DNA from: Pseudomonadota bacterium
GTDB lineage: Bacteria > Pseudomonadota > Gammaproteobacteria > Steroidobacterales > Steroidobacteraceae
Direction: 5' to 3'
DNA length: 64,000 nucleotides
NCBI GenBank assembly: GCA_018241445.1
Contig: JAFEDT010000003.1
Span: forward strand, 145,441-209,440
The notes beneath the pieces were generated by a model. It ran no database searches and had not been told where the DNA came from. It worked only from the letters and a program-made list of their open reading frames with translations. The position numbers were made by a program, and so were the translations under genes. Below, in pieces: positions 50,018 through 60,297 of the stretch. The stretch's first letter is position 1; each line of letters begins with the position of its first letter.

Positions 50018-52957
50018 TCAGGCGCGGACACGCTGGTTCTCCGGATCGATGAAGTGTGGGCTGACCACCTCCACCGGCGTGCTCTCGCCATGGATCGGCG
50101 AGACCGCGAGGAGTCGCTCTGCGCGGCGGGCGTGCCCGGCCTGCAGCAGGCCGAGCCCGACCCAACCCGGCAACTCGGTTGAGGGCGTGCTGGAGGTAAT
50201 GAAGCCTTCGCTGTCGGCAGGCGCACCGGCGCGCACCAGCTGGCTGCCGTTGCGCAGGCGTGCGTCCGCGGCCACGGGCCGCAGTCCCACCAGCTGCAGC
50301 CGGCGATCGTCCTGCAGGCCGGGACGCTGCAGCAGGGCCCGCCCGATGAAATCGCCGTTCTTCTTCACCAGGCGCCCGAGCCCCAGGTCTGCGGGGTGCG
50401 TGTTGCCGTTCAGTTCCGCCGTGGTGACATGCCCCTTCTCGATGCGCAGCGTGTTGAGTGCATCCAGGCCGTAGGGGCGGATCCCGTGCGGCTGACCGGC
50501 CTGAAGCAGTGCCTCCCATACCGGCACTGCCTCGTGCGCCGGTACCGCAATCTCGTAGGCGAGCTCCCCGGAGAAGGAGATGCGGAACAGCCGGCCCGCC
50601 ACCCCCGCCAGCCGCGTGGCCGCGGCCGCCATGAACGGCAATGCGCTGTTGGAAACATCCATGTCCCCGGCAACGGCGGCGAGCACCTGCCGGGCCAGTG
50701 GGCCGGCGAGCGCGAACTGCGCCCATTGGTCGGCGACGTCGCTCAGGACCAGGCGCATACCATGGCAGGCGGCCTGCAGATGGAACTCCATGTGCTCCAG
50801 CACGGCGGCCGCGTTCGCGGTGGTGGTAGTCAACAGGAAGCGTCCCTCGCCCAGGCGCGCCACGGTGCCGTCGTCGAACAGCATGCCGTCCTCGCGCAGC
50901 ATCAGTCCATAGCGGCAGCGGCCCACCGGCAGCGTGGACAGGGTGTTGGCGTAGATGAAATCGAGGAAACGCGCCGCGTCGGGGCCCTGGACGTCGATCT
51001 TGCCCAGCGTCGAGACGTCGGTAAGGCCGACAGCGCGCCGCACACGCCGCGCTTCCTCGAGCACCGGGTCCCAGCCGCCCGGGCCGTAAACCAGGGGACG
51101 CAGCCACAGTCCGGTGTTGACGAAGGTCGCACCGGCGCGCTGGTGCCAGTCGTGCAGCGCAACGCGCCGCCTGGGCTTGAAGTGCGCGCCCACTTCCGCG
51201 CCCGCCAGCGCGGCGAAGGGCACCGGCCGGCTGTAGGGACGCGGCCGCGAAACCCCCACCTGTGCCAGCGGCACGCCGCGTGCCTGCGCCAGGATCGCGG
51301 CGCCCACCAGGCCGCCGCTGTGCCCCTGGTCGGTCGCCATGCCCAGCGTGGTGTAGCGTTTGGCGTGTTCGATGTGCTCGTATCCCTCGCGGCAGGCCAG
51401 GCGGATGTCGGCCGCGGTGACGTCGTTCTGCAGATCGACGAAGGACTTGCGGCCGCCGCCTCTGTCAGGCACTTCCCACAGCGGCTGCAGCGGTGTGGCG
51501 GGCGGATCTGCCGGAGGAGCGGCAAGCGGCGGGCGGGCCGCAGGACTGACACCGAGGGAAACGAGGAGTTCGCCCGCGGCCCGTTCGCCATCGGCCGCCG
51601 CGGCCGCAAGCCCGCTCAGTCCACGGCTGGCGCCGGCGCACCGGCCGATGTGTTCGGGCAGATCGCAGGCGAATCCCGCGATGTCATCGCGCCACTGCGG
51701 GGCGGCGCCCAGCTGTGCGGCGAGCCCGGTGTTGGGGGTGTAGCCGCCGGATACCAGCAGCGTATCGGCCGCCAGGATTGCGCGCCGCGTGCCGGTGTGC
51801 ACCCGTACCTGGCGCAGCCGGGCGCCGCCGGCGGTGTCGATGACCTGGGTGGCGTTGCGCACCTCGATGCCGCGCGCTTGCGCGCGAGCGCCTGCGACAG
51901 ACTGCGGCCGCGGATCGATCACCTGGCACTGTGCGCCTGCCTCGCTCAGCGCCAGTGCGCTGCCATAGGCCTCGTCATTGTTGGTGAACAGCACGATCCG
52001 CGTGCCGACCCGCACTCCATGGCGCCGCAGGTAGCTGTGCGCCGCGCCCGCAAGCATGCAGCCGGGCCGGTCGTTGCAGGGAAAGGCGATCAGCCGCTCG
52101 GCGGCGCCAGTCGCCAGCACCACGCGCCGTGCGCGGATGATCCACAGCCGCTCACGCGGACCCGCGCCGGCACTGCCGGCCGGCCGCAAATCCTGCAGCA
52201 CCGCGTATACACCCTGGCCATAGGCCCCGACGACGGCCGTACGCGTGAGCAGGGTCAGCGTGGGGAGATCCTCGAGCTGGCGCAGCATGCCGCGGCGCCA
52301 GGCAGCCCAGCCGGGTTGCAGCAGCGTGCCGCCGCCGGCGACGTCGTCCTGCTCCGCCAGCAGTACCTTCAGCCCGGTGGCGCCCAGGGCCGCCGCGGCC
52401 GCAAGACCCGCGGCCCCGGCACCGACCACCAGCACGTCGGCGTGATCGTGTACGGTTTCTCCCGGGGTGCCGTGAGCATGGTTCGCGGCCTGCAGCCGGC
52501 CGAGGCCTGCGGCGCGGCGGATCAGCGGCTCATAAAGGCGTTCCCAGGCCCATGCAGGGGCCATGAAAGTCTTGTAATAGAAGCCGGCGGGCAGGAAGCG
52601 CGCCAACGCGTCGTTGACGCGTCCCACGTCGAAGCGCAGCGCGGGCCAGCGGTTCTGGCTATGCGCGGTCAGTCCTTCATACAGGGGCAGGGCGGTCGCG
52701 GGCACGTTGGGTTCGCGCCCCAGCGGCCCGCTGACATCGACCAGCGCGCAGGGCTCGGCCGCTACTGCCCCGTGGATGCCGCGCGGGCGGTGGTACTTGA
52801 AGCTGCGCCCGGTGAGGCGCACGCCGTTGGCGAGCAGCGCCGCGGCCAGCGTGTCGCCGGCAATACCGGTGTAGCGGCGGCCATCGAACGTGAAGCGCAG
52901 GGGCCGGGCAGGATCACCCAGCAGTCCGGGGCCCACCCGCAGCGATTTGACACTCAT
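50018..52957 (-). CDS. soxA: Sarcosine oxidase alpha subunit
   Basis: A 979-aa subunit. N-terminal 2Fe-2S-like fold (FTFDGRRYTGIAGDTLAAALLANGV and FKYHRPRGI), NAD-binding Rossmann domain (VLVVGAGAAGLAAAAALGATGLKVLLAEQ), a second dinucleotide domain with VVLATGAAERLIAFPCNDRPGCML, then the C-terminal GcvT-like folate-binding domain (GLTDVSTLGKIDVQGPDAARFLDFIY, LRIEKGHV). It binds NAD+ and tetrahydrofolate, forming 5,10-methylene-THF from the sarcosine methyl. Overlaps soxD by four bases. Length fits the usual 965-1000. Confidence 0.95.
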   Translation of the reverse strand: MSVKSLRVGPGLLGDPARPLRFTFDGRRYTGIAGDTLAAALLANGVRLTGRSFKYHRPRGIHGAVAAEPCALVDVSGPLGREPNVPATALPLYEGLTAHSQNRWPALRFDVGRVNDALARFLPAGFYYKTFMAPAWAWERLYEPLIRRAAGLGRLQAANHAHGTPGETVHDHADVLVVGAGAAGLAAAAALGATGLKVLLAEQDDVAGGGTLLQPGWAAWRRGMLRQLEDLPTLTLLTRTAVVGAYGQGVYAVLQDLRPAGSAGAGPRERLWIIRARRVVLATGAAERLIAFPCNDRPGCMLAGAAHSYLRRHGVRVGTRIVLFTNNDEAYGSALALSEAGAQCQVIDPRPQSVAGARAQARGIEVRNATQVIDTAGGARLRQVRVHTGTRRAILAADTLLVSGGYTPNTGLAAQLGAAPQWRDDIAGFACDLPEHIGRCAGASRGLSGLAAAAADGERAAGELLVSLGVSPAARPPLAAPPADPPATPLQPLWEVPDRGGGRKSFVDLQNDVTAADIRLACREGYEHIEHAKRYTTLGMATDQGHSGGLVGAAILAQARGVPLAQVGVSRPRPYSRPVPFAALAGAEVGAHFKPRRRVALHDWHQRAGATFVNTGLWLRPLVYGPGGWDPVLEEARRVRRAVGLTDVSTLGKIDVQGPDAARFLDFIYANTLSTLPVGRCRYGLMLREDGMLFDDGTVARLGEGRFLLTTTTANAAAVLEHMEFHLQAACHGMRLVLSDVADQWAQFALAGPLARQVLAAVAGDMDVSNSALPFMAAAATRLAGVAGRLFRISFSGELAYEIAVPAHEAVPVWEALLQAGQPHGIRPYGLDALNTLRIEKGHVTTAELNGNTHPADLGLGRLVKKNGDFIGRALLQRPGLQDDRRLQLVGLRPVAADARLRNGSQLVRAGAPADSEGFITSSTPSTELPGWVGLGLLQAGHARRAERLLAVSPIHGESTPVEVVSPHFIDPENQRVRA

Positions 52958-53217
52958 GGCGTGAGGTCCCGGGCGGCGGTAACGGTGCGGATCTCGTCGG
53001 TCAGCGTGTGCCGCTCCACCCGCAGCAACTGCCGACAACCACCGGTGTGCAGCCACCACTCGCAATGCCAGCCCCGCGGGTTGTCGCGCTGGTAGACGTA
53101 GTCGATGAAGTCCGCGGTGGCAGCCTGCGCGGCGGGACGCACCACCGAGGCATCGCCACGATAGCGGAACTCGCTCTCGTCGCGCGGGCCGCACCAGGGA
53201 CAGGGGATGCGCAGCAT
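52954..53217 (-). CDS. soxD: Sarcosine oxidase delta subunit
   Basis: An 87-aa zinc-binding subunit. MLRIPCPWCGPRDESEFRY with CPWC supplies part of the zinc site; CEWWLHTGGCRQLLRVERH supplies the later Cys/His. The family motif DFIDYVYQRDNPRGWHCEWW is clear. The ATG at 53217 is preferred over an upstream in-frame start. It sits 4 bases after soxB and overlaps soxA, matching the normal soxBDAG order. Confidence 0.93.
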   Translation of the reverse strand: MLRIPCPWCGPRDESEFRYRGDASVVRPAAQAATADFIDYVYQRDNPRGWHCEWWLHTGGCRQLLRVERHTLTDEIRTVTAARDLTP

Positions 53218-53221
53218 CGCT

Positions 53222-54523
53222 TCAGTGCGCGTAAGGATAGGGGCCGATGCCGCGCTCATCGACGATGCGGCCCGTGACGAAGCGCGTGAGCGACAGGTGC
53301 GCCGCCAGCGGATGCGGCGAGCCGTGCGCGATGAGGTGCGCGGTGGTCAGTCCGCCGGCCGGAATCGCCTTGAAGCCGCCGTAGCACCAGCCACCGTTGA
53401 GAACCAGCCCGGCAAGGGCGGTGGTGGAGATGATCGGCGAGCCGTCCATGCTCATGTCCATGACGCCGCCCCACTGCCGCAGCACTTTCAGCCGCGCCAG
53501 TCCCGGCAGCAACGTGACGGCGGCGGCGGCCACTTCCTCCGCCATCGGCAGGGTGCCGCGTTGCCCGTAGTTGTTGTAGCCGTCGATGCCGCCGCCGAAG
53601 ACCAGCCCGCCTTTGTCTGACTGGCTGACGTAGAAGTGCCCGGCTCCATAGGTCAGCACCACGTCGATCAGCGGCTTGACCGCCTCACTGACGAAGGCCT
53701 GCAGCAGGTGCGTCTCGATCGGCAGCCGCAGGCCGGCCATGGCCGCCAGGTGCGAGGAATGACCCGCTACCGCCAGGCACACCACGTCGGCGCCGATCAG
53801 GCCATGGCGGGTGTGCACGCCAGTCACCCGGCCACCGGCGCAGGCAATGCCGGTGACCTCGCAGTGCTCGACGATGTCGACGCCGGCGGCCGATGCGCCG
53901 CGCGCGTAGCCCCAGGCGACCGCGTCGTGGCGGACCGTGCCTCCCCGGGGTTGCAGGAATCCGCCCAGCACCGGGTAGCGCCCGTTGTCCAGGTCAACGA
54001 GGGGCACCCGCCGCCGCACCTGCTCGCGGTCGAGGCTCTGCGCATCCGCGCCCAGCAGCCGCATCAGGTTGGCGCGGCGGGTGAACAGGTCACGCTGCGC
54101 CTCGGTATGGAAGAGATTGAGTGTGCCGCGCTGGCTGACCATGGCGTTGAAGTTCAGCTCGCGCTCCAGGCCCTCCCACAGGCGCAGCGACAGGTCGTAG
54201 AAGCGGATGTTGTCGGGGTGAAAATAGTTGGAACGCACGATGGTCGTGTTGCGTCCGACGTTGCCCAGCCCGATGGGGCCACGCTCCAGGACCGCCACGT
54301 CGCTGATACCGTGGTGTGCCGCCAGGTAATAAGCGGTGGCGAGCCCGTGGCCGCCGCCACCGACGATCACCACGCGATAGCCGGACCTGGGTTCAGCCCG
54401 CCGCCAGGCGCGCGGCCAGCCGCGCTGGCCCGTGAGGCCCTCACACAGCAGGCGCGCCAGTGAATAGCGCGGTGGCCGTGTGGCGCGGGATTTGCGGGCA
54501 GCGGGTGCGGCGGGACGTGGCAT
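53222..54523 (-). CDS. soxB: Sarcosine oxidase beta subunit
   Basis: A 433-aa FAD/FMN subunit carrying the sarcosine-oxidising site. YSLARLLCEGLTGQRGW precedes VVIVGGGGHGLATAYYLA, GNVGRNTTIVRSNYF (substrate Arg/His region), and near the end SMDGSPIIS and NGGWCYGGFKAIPAGG. About 18 residues precede the family start; the ATG at 54523 is the first credible codon, and a GTG at 54556 is unlikely. It heads the five-gene operon soxBDAG-DMGDH. Confidence 0.94.
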   Translation of the reverse strand: MPRPAAPAARKSRATRPPRYSLARLLCEGLTGQRGWPRAWRRAEPRSGYRVVIVGGGGHGLATAYYLAAHHGISDVAVLERGPIGLGNVGRNTTIVRSNYFHPDNIRFYDLSLRLWEGLERELNFNAMVSQRGTLNLFHTEAQRDLFTRRANLMRLLGADAQSLDREQVRRRVPLVDLDNGRYPVLGGFLQPRGGTVRHDAVAWGYARGASAAGVDIVEHCEVTGIACAGGRVTGVHTRHGLIGADVVCLAVAGHSSHLAAMAGLRLPIETHLLQAFVSEAVKPLIDVVLTYGAGHFYVSQSDKGGLVFGGGIDGYNNYGQRGTLPMAEEVAAAAVTLLPGLARLKVLRQWGGVMDMSMDGSPIISTTALAGLVLNGGWCYGGFKAIPAGGLTTAHLIAHGSPHPLAAHLSLTRFVTGRIVDERGIGPYPYAH

Positions 54524-54629
54524 CGAAGGGAGCCGATGATACAGTGTCACCGACACCGCGGCAGAAACGACCTTGAATGACTCCGACGCGGCTTGAACCC
54601 GGCCACCCTGCCACGATCCCGGTCACAGC

Positions 54630-55541
54630 GTGACCCGGATCGTTCGTACGCTGTGCTGCGTGGCGCTGGTGTTGGCGATGGCGGCCGCCCGGGCGGCCCC
54701 GCCAGTGGTGGTGTCCTCCAAGCTCGACAGCGAGGCGACGCTGCTGGGCGAGATGTTGCGACTGCTGCTGCGGGGGCACGGCATCGCCACTGTAGACCGC
54801 ATGAGCCTGGGCACCACGCCGGTGGTGCGCAAGGCGCTGCTGGCGGGCGAAATCGACCTGTACGTGGAGTACACGGGCAACGCCGGCTTCTTCTTCAACC
54901 GCGCCGGCGACCCGGTGTGGAAGGACGCGCAGCGCGGTTACGAACTCGGGGCACGCCTGGACTACGCAGCCAACCGGATCGTGTGGCTGACGCCGGCCAG
55001 CGCCAACAACACCTGGGCGCTGGCGGTACGCGAAGACCTGGCGCGCGCGCGCTCCCTGACGACCATGAGCGACTTCGCGCGCTGGGTCGACGGCGGCGGC
55101 AAGGTGATGCTGGCGTGCTCGGCGGAGTTCGCCAACGCCGGCACCCTGCAGTCACTGCAGAAGACCTACGGCTTCCGGCTGACTTCCGCGCAGATGATCG
55201 TGCTGGCGGGCGGTGAGACCTCGGCCACCATCCGCGCGGCGGCCGCCGGCACCAACGGCACCAACACGGCGATGGTCTACGCGACCGACGGCGGCGTGGT
55301 GGCGGCGCACCTGCGCGTGCTGCGCGACGATCGCCACGACCAGCCGGTCTACGCCCCCGTGCCCATCATCCGCGCGGTGGTGCTGGCCCGCTACCCGGAC
55401 ATCGCTACGCTGGTGAAGCCCCTGATGTTGAGCCTGACCGAGGAGCGCCTGCGCCGGCTCAACGCGCGCGTGCAGGTCGACGGCGAGGCGCCCGCGGTAG
55501 TGGCGGCGGACTACCTGAAGTCCCTGGGCGGGCGGCCGTGA
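54630..55541 (+). CDS. Betaine-type ABC substrate-binding protein (OsmF/YehZ-like)
   Basis: A 303-aa periplasmic binding protein of the OpuAC/QAT group. GTG start at 54630, signal peptide MTRIVRTLCCVALVLAMAAARA, then VVSSKLDSEATLLGEMLRLLL, DLYVEYTGNAGFFF, EFANAGTLQSLQKTYGF and MVYATDGGVV, family lines of the quaternary-ammonium binding proteins. It overlaps the permease start (GTGA). The order here matches the E. coli osmF-yehY-yehX-yehW operon, whose system binds glycine betaine at low affinity. Confidence 0.9.
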   Translation: MTRIVRTLCCVALVLAMAAARAAPPVVVSSKLDSEATLLGEMLRLLLRGHGIATVDRMSLGTTPVVRKALLAGEIDLYVEYTGNAGFFFNRAGDPVWKDAQRGYELGARLDYAANRIVWLTPASANNTWALAVREDLARARSLTTMSDFARWVDGGGKVMLACSAEFANAGTLQSLQKTYGFRLTSAQMIVLAGGETSATIRAAAAGTNGTNTAMVYATDGGVVAAHLRVLRDDRHDQPVYAPVPIIRAVVLARYPDIATLVKPLMLSLTEERLRRLNARVQVDGEAPAVVAADYLKSLGGRP

Positions 55542-56721
55542 GCACCACTGCCGCGGTGCGCGTGTTCCTGCGGCGGCTCCCGGTCGATCCGCTCGGCACG
55601 CTGTTGTGCGCCGTGGGGGCGCTGGCCCTCATCTGCCTGCCGTTCCTGGTGTTCAAGGCCAATCGCATTGTCCCCGGGGATCCCGTGGACCTGGCACAGG
55701 TGCTGGCGCCGGCGCCCCTGGCTGCCGCGGCCCTGGTGCTCGCAGCCGCGGGCCTGTGTGCGGTGTTTGCCGCGGGTGCCCGATTGCGGCTGCTGGCAGG
55801 GCTCGCGGGAATCGTGGTGATTGCGCTGGTCGCGGCCGCCGGCGCCGACGTCCTCACCCCCGCCGGCAACCGCGTGGTGCGGGTGGCCCCGGGCGCAGGC
55901 TTCTGGATTGCATTGATCGCCATGGCGCTGCTGGCGACCGACGCCGTGACGCGCATGCGGCCACGGCCCGTGGTACGCGTGCTGGCGCTTGCCGTCACGG
56001 TGCTGGTGGTGCTGGCGGTGCTGGCGCACGGGACCTTCGATCAGCTGTCGCTGATGCGCGAGTATGCCGCCCACGCGGATCGCTTCGCCTCGGAATTGCG
56101 GCGGCACCTGTGGCTGGCGCTGGGTTCGCTGACCGCCGCGGTGCTGGTCGGCCTGCCCGTGGGCGTACTGTGTCATCGTGTGCCGCGCTTGCGCAGTGCG
56201 GTGTTATCGGTGCTGAACCTCATCCAGACCATTCCCGCCATTGCGCTGTTCAGCATGCTGATGGCGCCGCTGGCCCTGCTGGCCGCGGCCGTGCCCCTGG
56301 CAGCACGCCTGGGTGTGCGCGGCATCGGTGCCGCGCCGGCGGCCGTTGCGCTGTTCCTGTACGCCCTGCTGCCGGTGGTGGGCAATACCGTGGCGGGCCT
56401 GCGCCGCGTGTCCCCCGCGGCCGTGGAGGCGGCGCGCGGCATGGGCATGACCGCCGGCCAGGTGCTCATGTCGGTGGAGCTGCCGCTCGCACTGCCGGTG
56501 ATCCTGACGGGCGTACGGGTGGCGCTGGTGCAGAACATTGGCCTGGTCACCATCGCCGCCCTGATCGGGGGCGGCGGGCTGGGCAGCTTCGTGTTCCAGG
56601 GGATCGGACAGACCGCGATCGACCTGGTGCTGCTGGGCGCGATTCCCATCGTGGCACTGGCGTTCGCGGCGGCGCTGTTGCTGGACGCCCTCATCGAAAC
56701 ACTGCGCCGGGGGGCCGCGCC

Positions 56722-56725
<4 letters not shown>
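55538..56725 (+). CDS. ABC permease, YehY-like
   Basis: A 395-aa permease. The N-terminal half has several membrane helices; the C-terminal half is the BPD transporter domain: LIQTIPAIALFSMLMAPL, VVGNTVAGLRRVSPAAVEAARGMGMTAGQVLMSVELPLALPVILTGVR (EAA loop) and IGGGGLGSFVFQGI. GTG start overlaps the binding-protein stop. Its extra N-terminal helices fit YehY and not OpuAB. Confidence 0.9.
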
Positions 56726-57675
<950 letters not shown>

Positions 57676-58419
57676 GTGAAGCGCGGCGCATCGATGGCCC
57701 TGCGCGCCGCCGCGCTCGGCGTGCTGGTGCTGTTCCTGCTGCGACCGCAATGGTTCGCGCCTCTGTTCACGCCCCTGACCCAGTACGGCGCACCCCCCAT
57801 CTACGACCAGGGCAACCTGCTGGAGCTGGCGCTGGCCCAGCTGGGCACGGTGCTGCTGGCAGCCCTGGCGAGCACGGTCGTGGGGGTCGGCCTGGGGCTC
57901 TTCGTGACCCGCGCGGCCGGAAGGGCGTTCCTGCCCCTGTCGCGCACCCTGGTCGACATCGGCCAGACCTTTCCTCCCGTGGCCGTACTGGCCATCGCGG
58001 TACCCCTGGTGGGCTTCGGCGAAAAGCCCACCCTGATCGCGCTGTTCGCCTACGGGCTGCTGCCGATCTTCGAGAACACCATTGTCGGTCTGCGCAGCTG
58101 TCCGCCACAGGTGCTGGAGGCCGCCAGGGGAATGGGTATGAGCCCGGCACAATGCCTGTGGTCGGTGGAGCTGCCGCTGGCGCTGCCCCTGATCCTGGAG
58201 GGGATACGGCTGTCCCTGGTCATCAACGTCGGCACTGCCACCATAGGCTCGACGGTCGCAGCCAGGGGCCTGGGGGAAGTCATCATTGCGGGGCTGCTGT
58301 CCAGCAACAACGCTTTCATCCTCCAGGGTGCCCTGCTGACCGGGCTGATGGCCATCCTGCTCTACGACGCCCTGGTCGGGCTGGAACGGCGGGTCTGCCG
58401 CAGCGTGCGCATCGACTGA
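57676..58419 (+). CDS. ABC permease, YehW-like
   Basis: A 247-aa second permease. VRDQ-like helix starts; LRSCPPQVLEAARGMGMSPAQCLWSVELPLALPLILEGIRLSLVINVGTATIGSTV is the EAA loop. GTG start directly follows the ATPase stop. Two permeases plus one ATPase and one binding protein complete a Yeh-type importer. Confidence 0.9.
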   Translation: MKRGASMALRAAALGVLVLFLLRPQWFAPLFTPLTQYGAPPIYDQGNLLELALAQLGTVLLAALASTVVGVGLGLFVTRAAGRAFLPLSRTLVDIGQTFPPVAVLAIAVPLVGFGEKPTLIALFAYGLLPIFENTIVGLRSCPPQVLEAARGMGMSPAQCLWSVELPLALPLILEGIRLSLVINVGTATIGSTVAARGLGEVIIAGLLSSNNAFILQGALLTGLMAILLYDALVGLERRVCRSVRID

Positions 58420-58491
58420 CCTGGCTTTTTGTGGGCGATTCCTCAAGCTTGTGGCAGCACGGCCGCCGGACATGCGATAAAATCAACACTC

Positions 58492-59427
58492 GTGAACGCC
58501 CCTTCCGCGCCCGCCGTCACCGCTACCGTGCGACCGGCCGCCATCGAGATTCCAACGGTTCTGCTGACCCTGGTGGTCTATGCCGCCTGGCTGTTCCTGA
58601 CTTACAACTGGGCGCGCTGGCCCCTGTTCATCGTGGCCCCGCTGATGGCGGTCATCCTGACCCTGCACAGCTCGCTGCAGCATGAGACGGTGCACGGACA
58701 TCCCACGCGCTGGCCAGCCGTCAACCGCCTGCTGGTGATCCTGCCGCTGTCATTCTGGCTGCCCTTCGATCGTTACCTGTACTCGCACCGGGTGCACCAT
58801 CGCGACGAGCGCCTGACCGACCCGCTGGACGACCCCGAATCCTTCTACTGGACCCCGGAGGACTGGGCGCGCCTGTCATCGCTGCACCGCCTGTCATTGA
58901 GGGTCCAGCAGACCCTCGCCGGGCGCATCCTGTTCGGGTCGTTCTGGTTCATTGGCGTATTTCTGCGTTCCGAAGTGCGCGCCCTGCGGCGCAACGAACC
59001 GGGTGTACGCCGCATCTGGGCACAGCATCTGCTGTGGTGCCTGCCGGTGGTGGTGTGGATCAAGGCAGTGTGCGGCATGCCCCTGTGGATCTACGTGCTG
59101 ACGATGGTGGTGCCGTCGTACGGCATCCTGCTGATCCGTTCCTACCCCGAGCACCGCGCGCGGCCAGCGGTGCGGGCGCGAGTCGCCGTGGTAGAGGGCT
59201 CCTGGATCTTAGGTCCGCTGTTCCTGTTCAACAACCTGCACTCTCTGCACCACGAGGCACCGATGATTCCCTGGTACCAGCTGCCGCGCCGCTATCGCGA
59301 ACAACGCGAGCGCCTGCTCGCGGAAAACGGCGGGCTGGTGTACTACACGTACTTTGCTGTGGCGCGCCGTTACCTGTTCCGGGCGCACGACGTGCTGCAG
59401 CACCCGCTGGGCCGCATTGCGCCATGA
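58492..59427 (+). CDS. Membrane fatty acid desaturase-like di-iron protein
   Basis: A 311-aa integral membrane protein with the three His clusters of the desaturase/hydroxylase superfamily: HSSLQHETVHGH, YSHRVHHRDE and LFNNLHSLHHEAP. GTG at 58492 is preferred over an upstream in-frame ATG; a TAAAAT lies 8 bases before it. Reaction unknown: lipid desaturation, hydroxylation, or oxidative N-demethylation are all chemically possible. It follows the Yeh-type importer by 72 bases on the same strand and faces the PhnD-like gene at its end. Confidence 0.85.
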   Translation: MNAPSAPAVTATVRPAAIEIPTVLLTLVVYAAWLFLTYNWARWPLFIVAPLMAVILTLHSSLQHETVHGHPTRWPAVNRLLVILPLSFWLPFDRYLYSHRVHHRDERLTDPLDDPESFYWTPEDWARLSSLHRLSLRVQQTLAGRILFGSFWFIGVFLRSEVRALRRNEPGVRRIWAQHLLWCLPVVVWIKAVCGMPLWIYVLTMVVPSYGILLIRSYPEHRARPAVRARVAVVEGSWILGPLFLFNNLHSLHHEAPMIPWYQLPRRYREQRERLLAENGGLVYYTYFAVARRYLFRAHDVLQHPLGRIAP

Positions 59428-59449
59428 ACGCGATGCAACGCCGGCAGCC

Positions 59450-60265
59450 TCAGGCAGGTAACTCGTAACCCGCCGACCGCGCCTCCCGGTCCCACTGCAG
59501 CAGCTCGTCGTAGCTGTCGTGATCGACGGCCGCAAATCCCTCGATCAGCAACTGATCGGCGAATGGTGCGAACCAATGACGGCGCCGGGCGTGCGTGAAC
59601 GCCTCGCGCAGCCTGCGCACCATGTCAGCCGGCGCCGCGGCGGAGGCAACGAAGGCCGGCATGGTGGTGGCGGGGGTGGAAGTCAGCACCCGAACGCCCG
59701 CGGTTAGTTGCGGCGCGTAATGGGCCAGCAGCATGTGCCAGTAGGCGTCCAGCGGGCCGACATCGATGCGCCCCTCGCGCACGGCATCCAGGACGTTGCG
59801 GGCGGTGATCAGATCCCCGGTCATTTCACGATACAACCGTGGCCGCTGCGCGCTGCGATGGGGCAACAGGGCATGGCGAAAGGCGTTGAAGCCGGACTGG
59901 GAATGCCTCACCGTCCACGCCGCGCGGCCGCCGAAGGTATCCTCGAGCGTCTGGTATGGCGCGTCGCGCCGCACGATCAGGTCGGTGCGGTAGCGGGGCT
60001 GCCCGGTGGCCCACGGCGCCCGCGGGATCGGGGCGGCGATCGGCACCACGCCCGACATGGCCGTCGCGATGGGCAGTCCGCACATGAACACCGCGCCCAG
60101 ATCAGCGCGCTTCCACAGTGAATCCAGCGGCTGCGGCGCGGGGTAGGGCTCGTAAGTCAGGCTGACATGCGCCTCCTGCATGATCTGGCCGAGCAGTACG
60201 CGCCAGGTGGCTTCCACCTGCGGCGTCACCGCGTACATGCGCGCATTCATGATCCAGTGGTTCAT
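59450..60265 (-). CDS. PhnD/SsuA-like substrate-binding protein without signal peptide
   Basis: A 271-aa type 2 periplasmic-binding-fold protein (MYAVTPQVEATWRVLLGQIMQEAHVSLTYEPYPAPQPLDSLW, DLGAVFMCGLPIA, DAPYQTLEDTFGGRAAWT, DSQSGFNAFR-like RHSQSGFNAFRHAL, VREGRIDVGPLDAYWH). ATG at 60265 and the in-frame upstream extension show no signal sequence. That predicts a cytosolic binding protein, unusual for the fold. It follows the mttB-like gene by 32 bases, so the two likely share a transcript. Confidence 0.8.
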   Translation of the reverse strand: MNHWIMNARMYAVTPQVEATWRVLLGQIMQEAHVSLTYEPYPAPQPLDSLWKRADLGAVFMCGLPIATAMSGVVPIAAPIPRAPWATGQPRYRTDLIVRRDAPYQTLEDTFGGRAAWTVRHSQSGFNAFRHALLPHRSAQRPRLYREMTGDLITARNVLDAVREGRIDVGPLDAYWHMLLAHYAPQLTAGVRVLTSTPATTMPAFVASAAAPADMVRRLREAFTHARRRHWFAPFADQLLIEGFAAVDHDSYDELLQWDREARSAGYELPA

Positions 60266-60297
60266 CGGCGCACCTCCTGTGATTGTTGTTCGCCCCT

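Noticed and set aside
50396..53095. An 899-codon open frame antisense to soxA
   Set aside because: High-GC antisense shadow; soxA and its operon are clear.
54524..54629. Glycine riboswitch or similar leader between soxB and the ABC operon
   Set aside because: The gap is about 106 bases, with no tandem glycine aptamer pattern or expression platform.
58420..58440. Intrinsic terminator after the last ABC permease (CTTTTTG)
   Set aside because: The T-run is not preceded by a stem of useful length.
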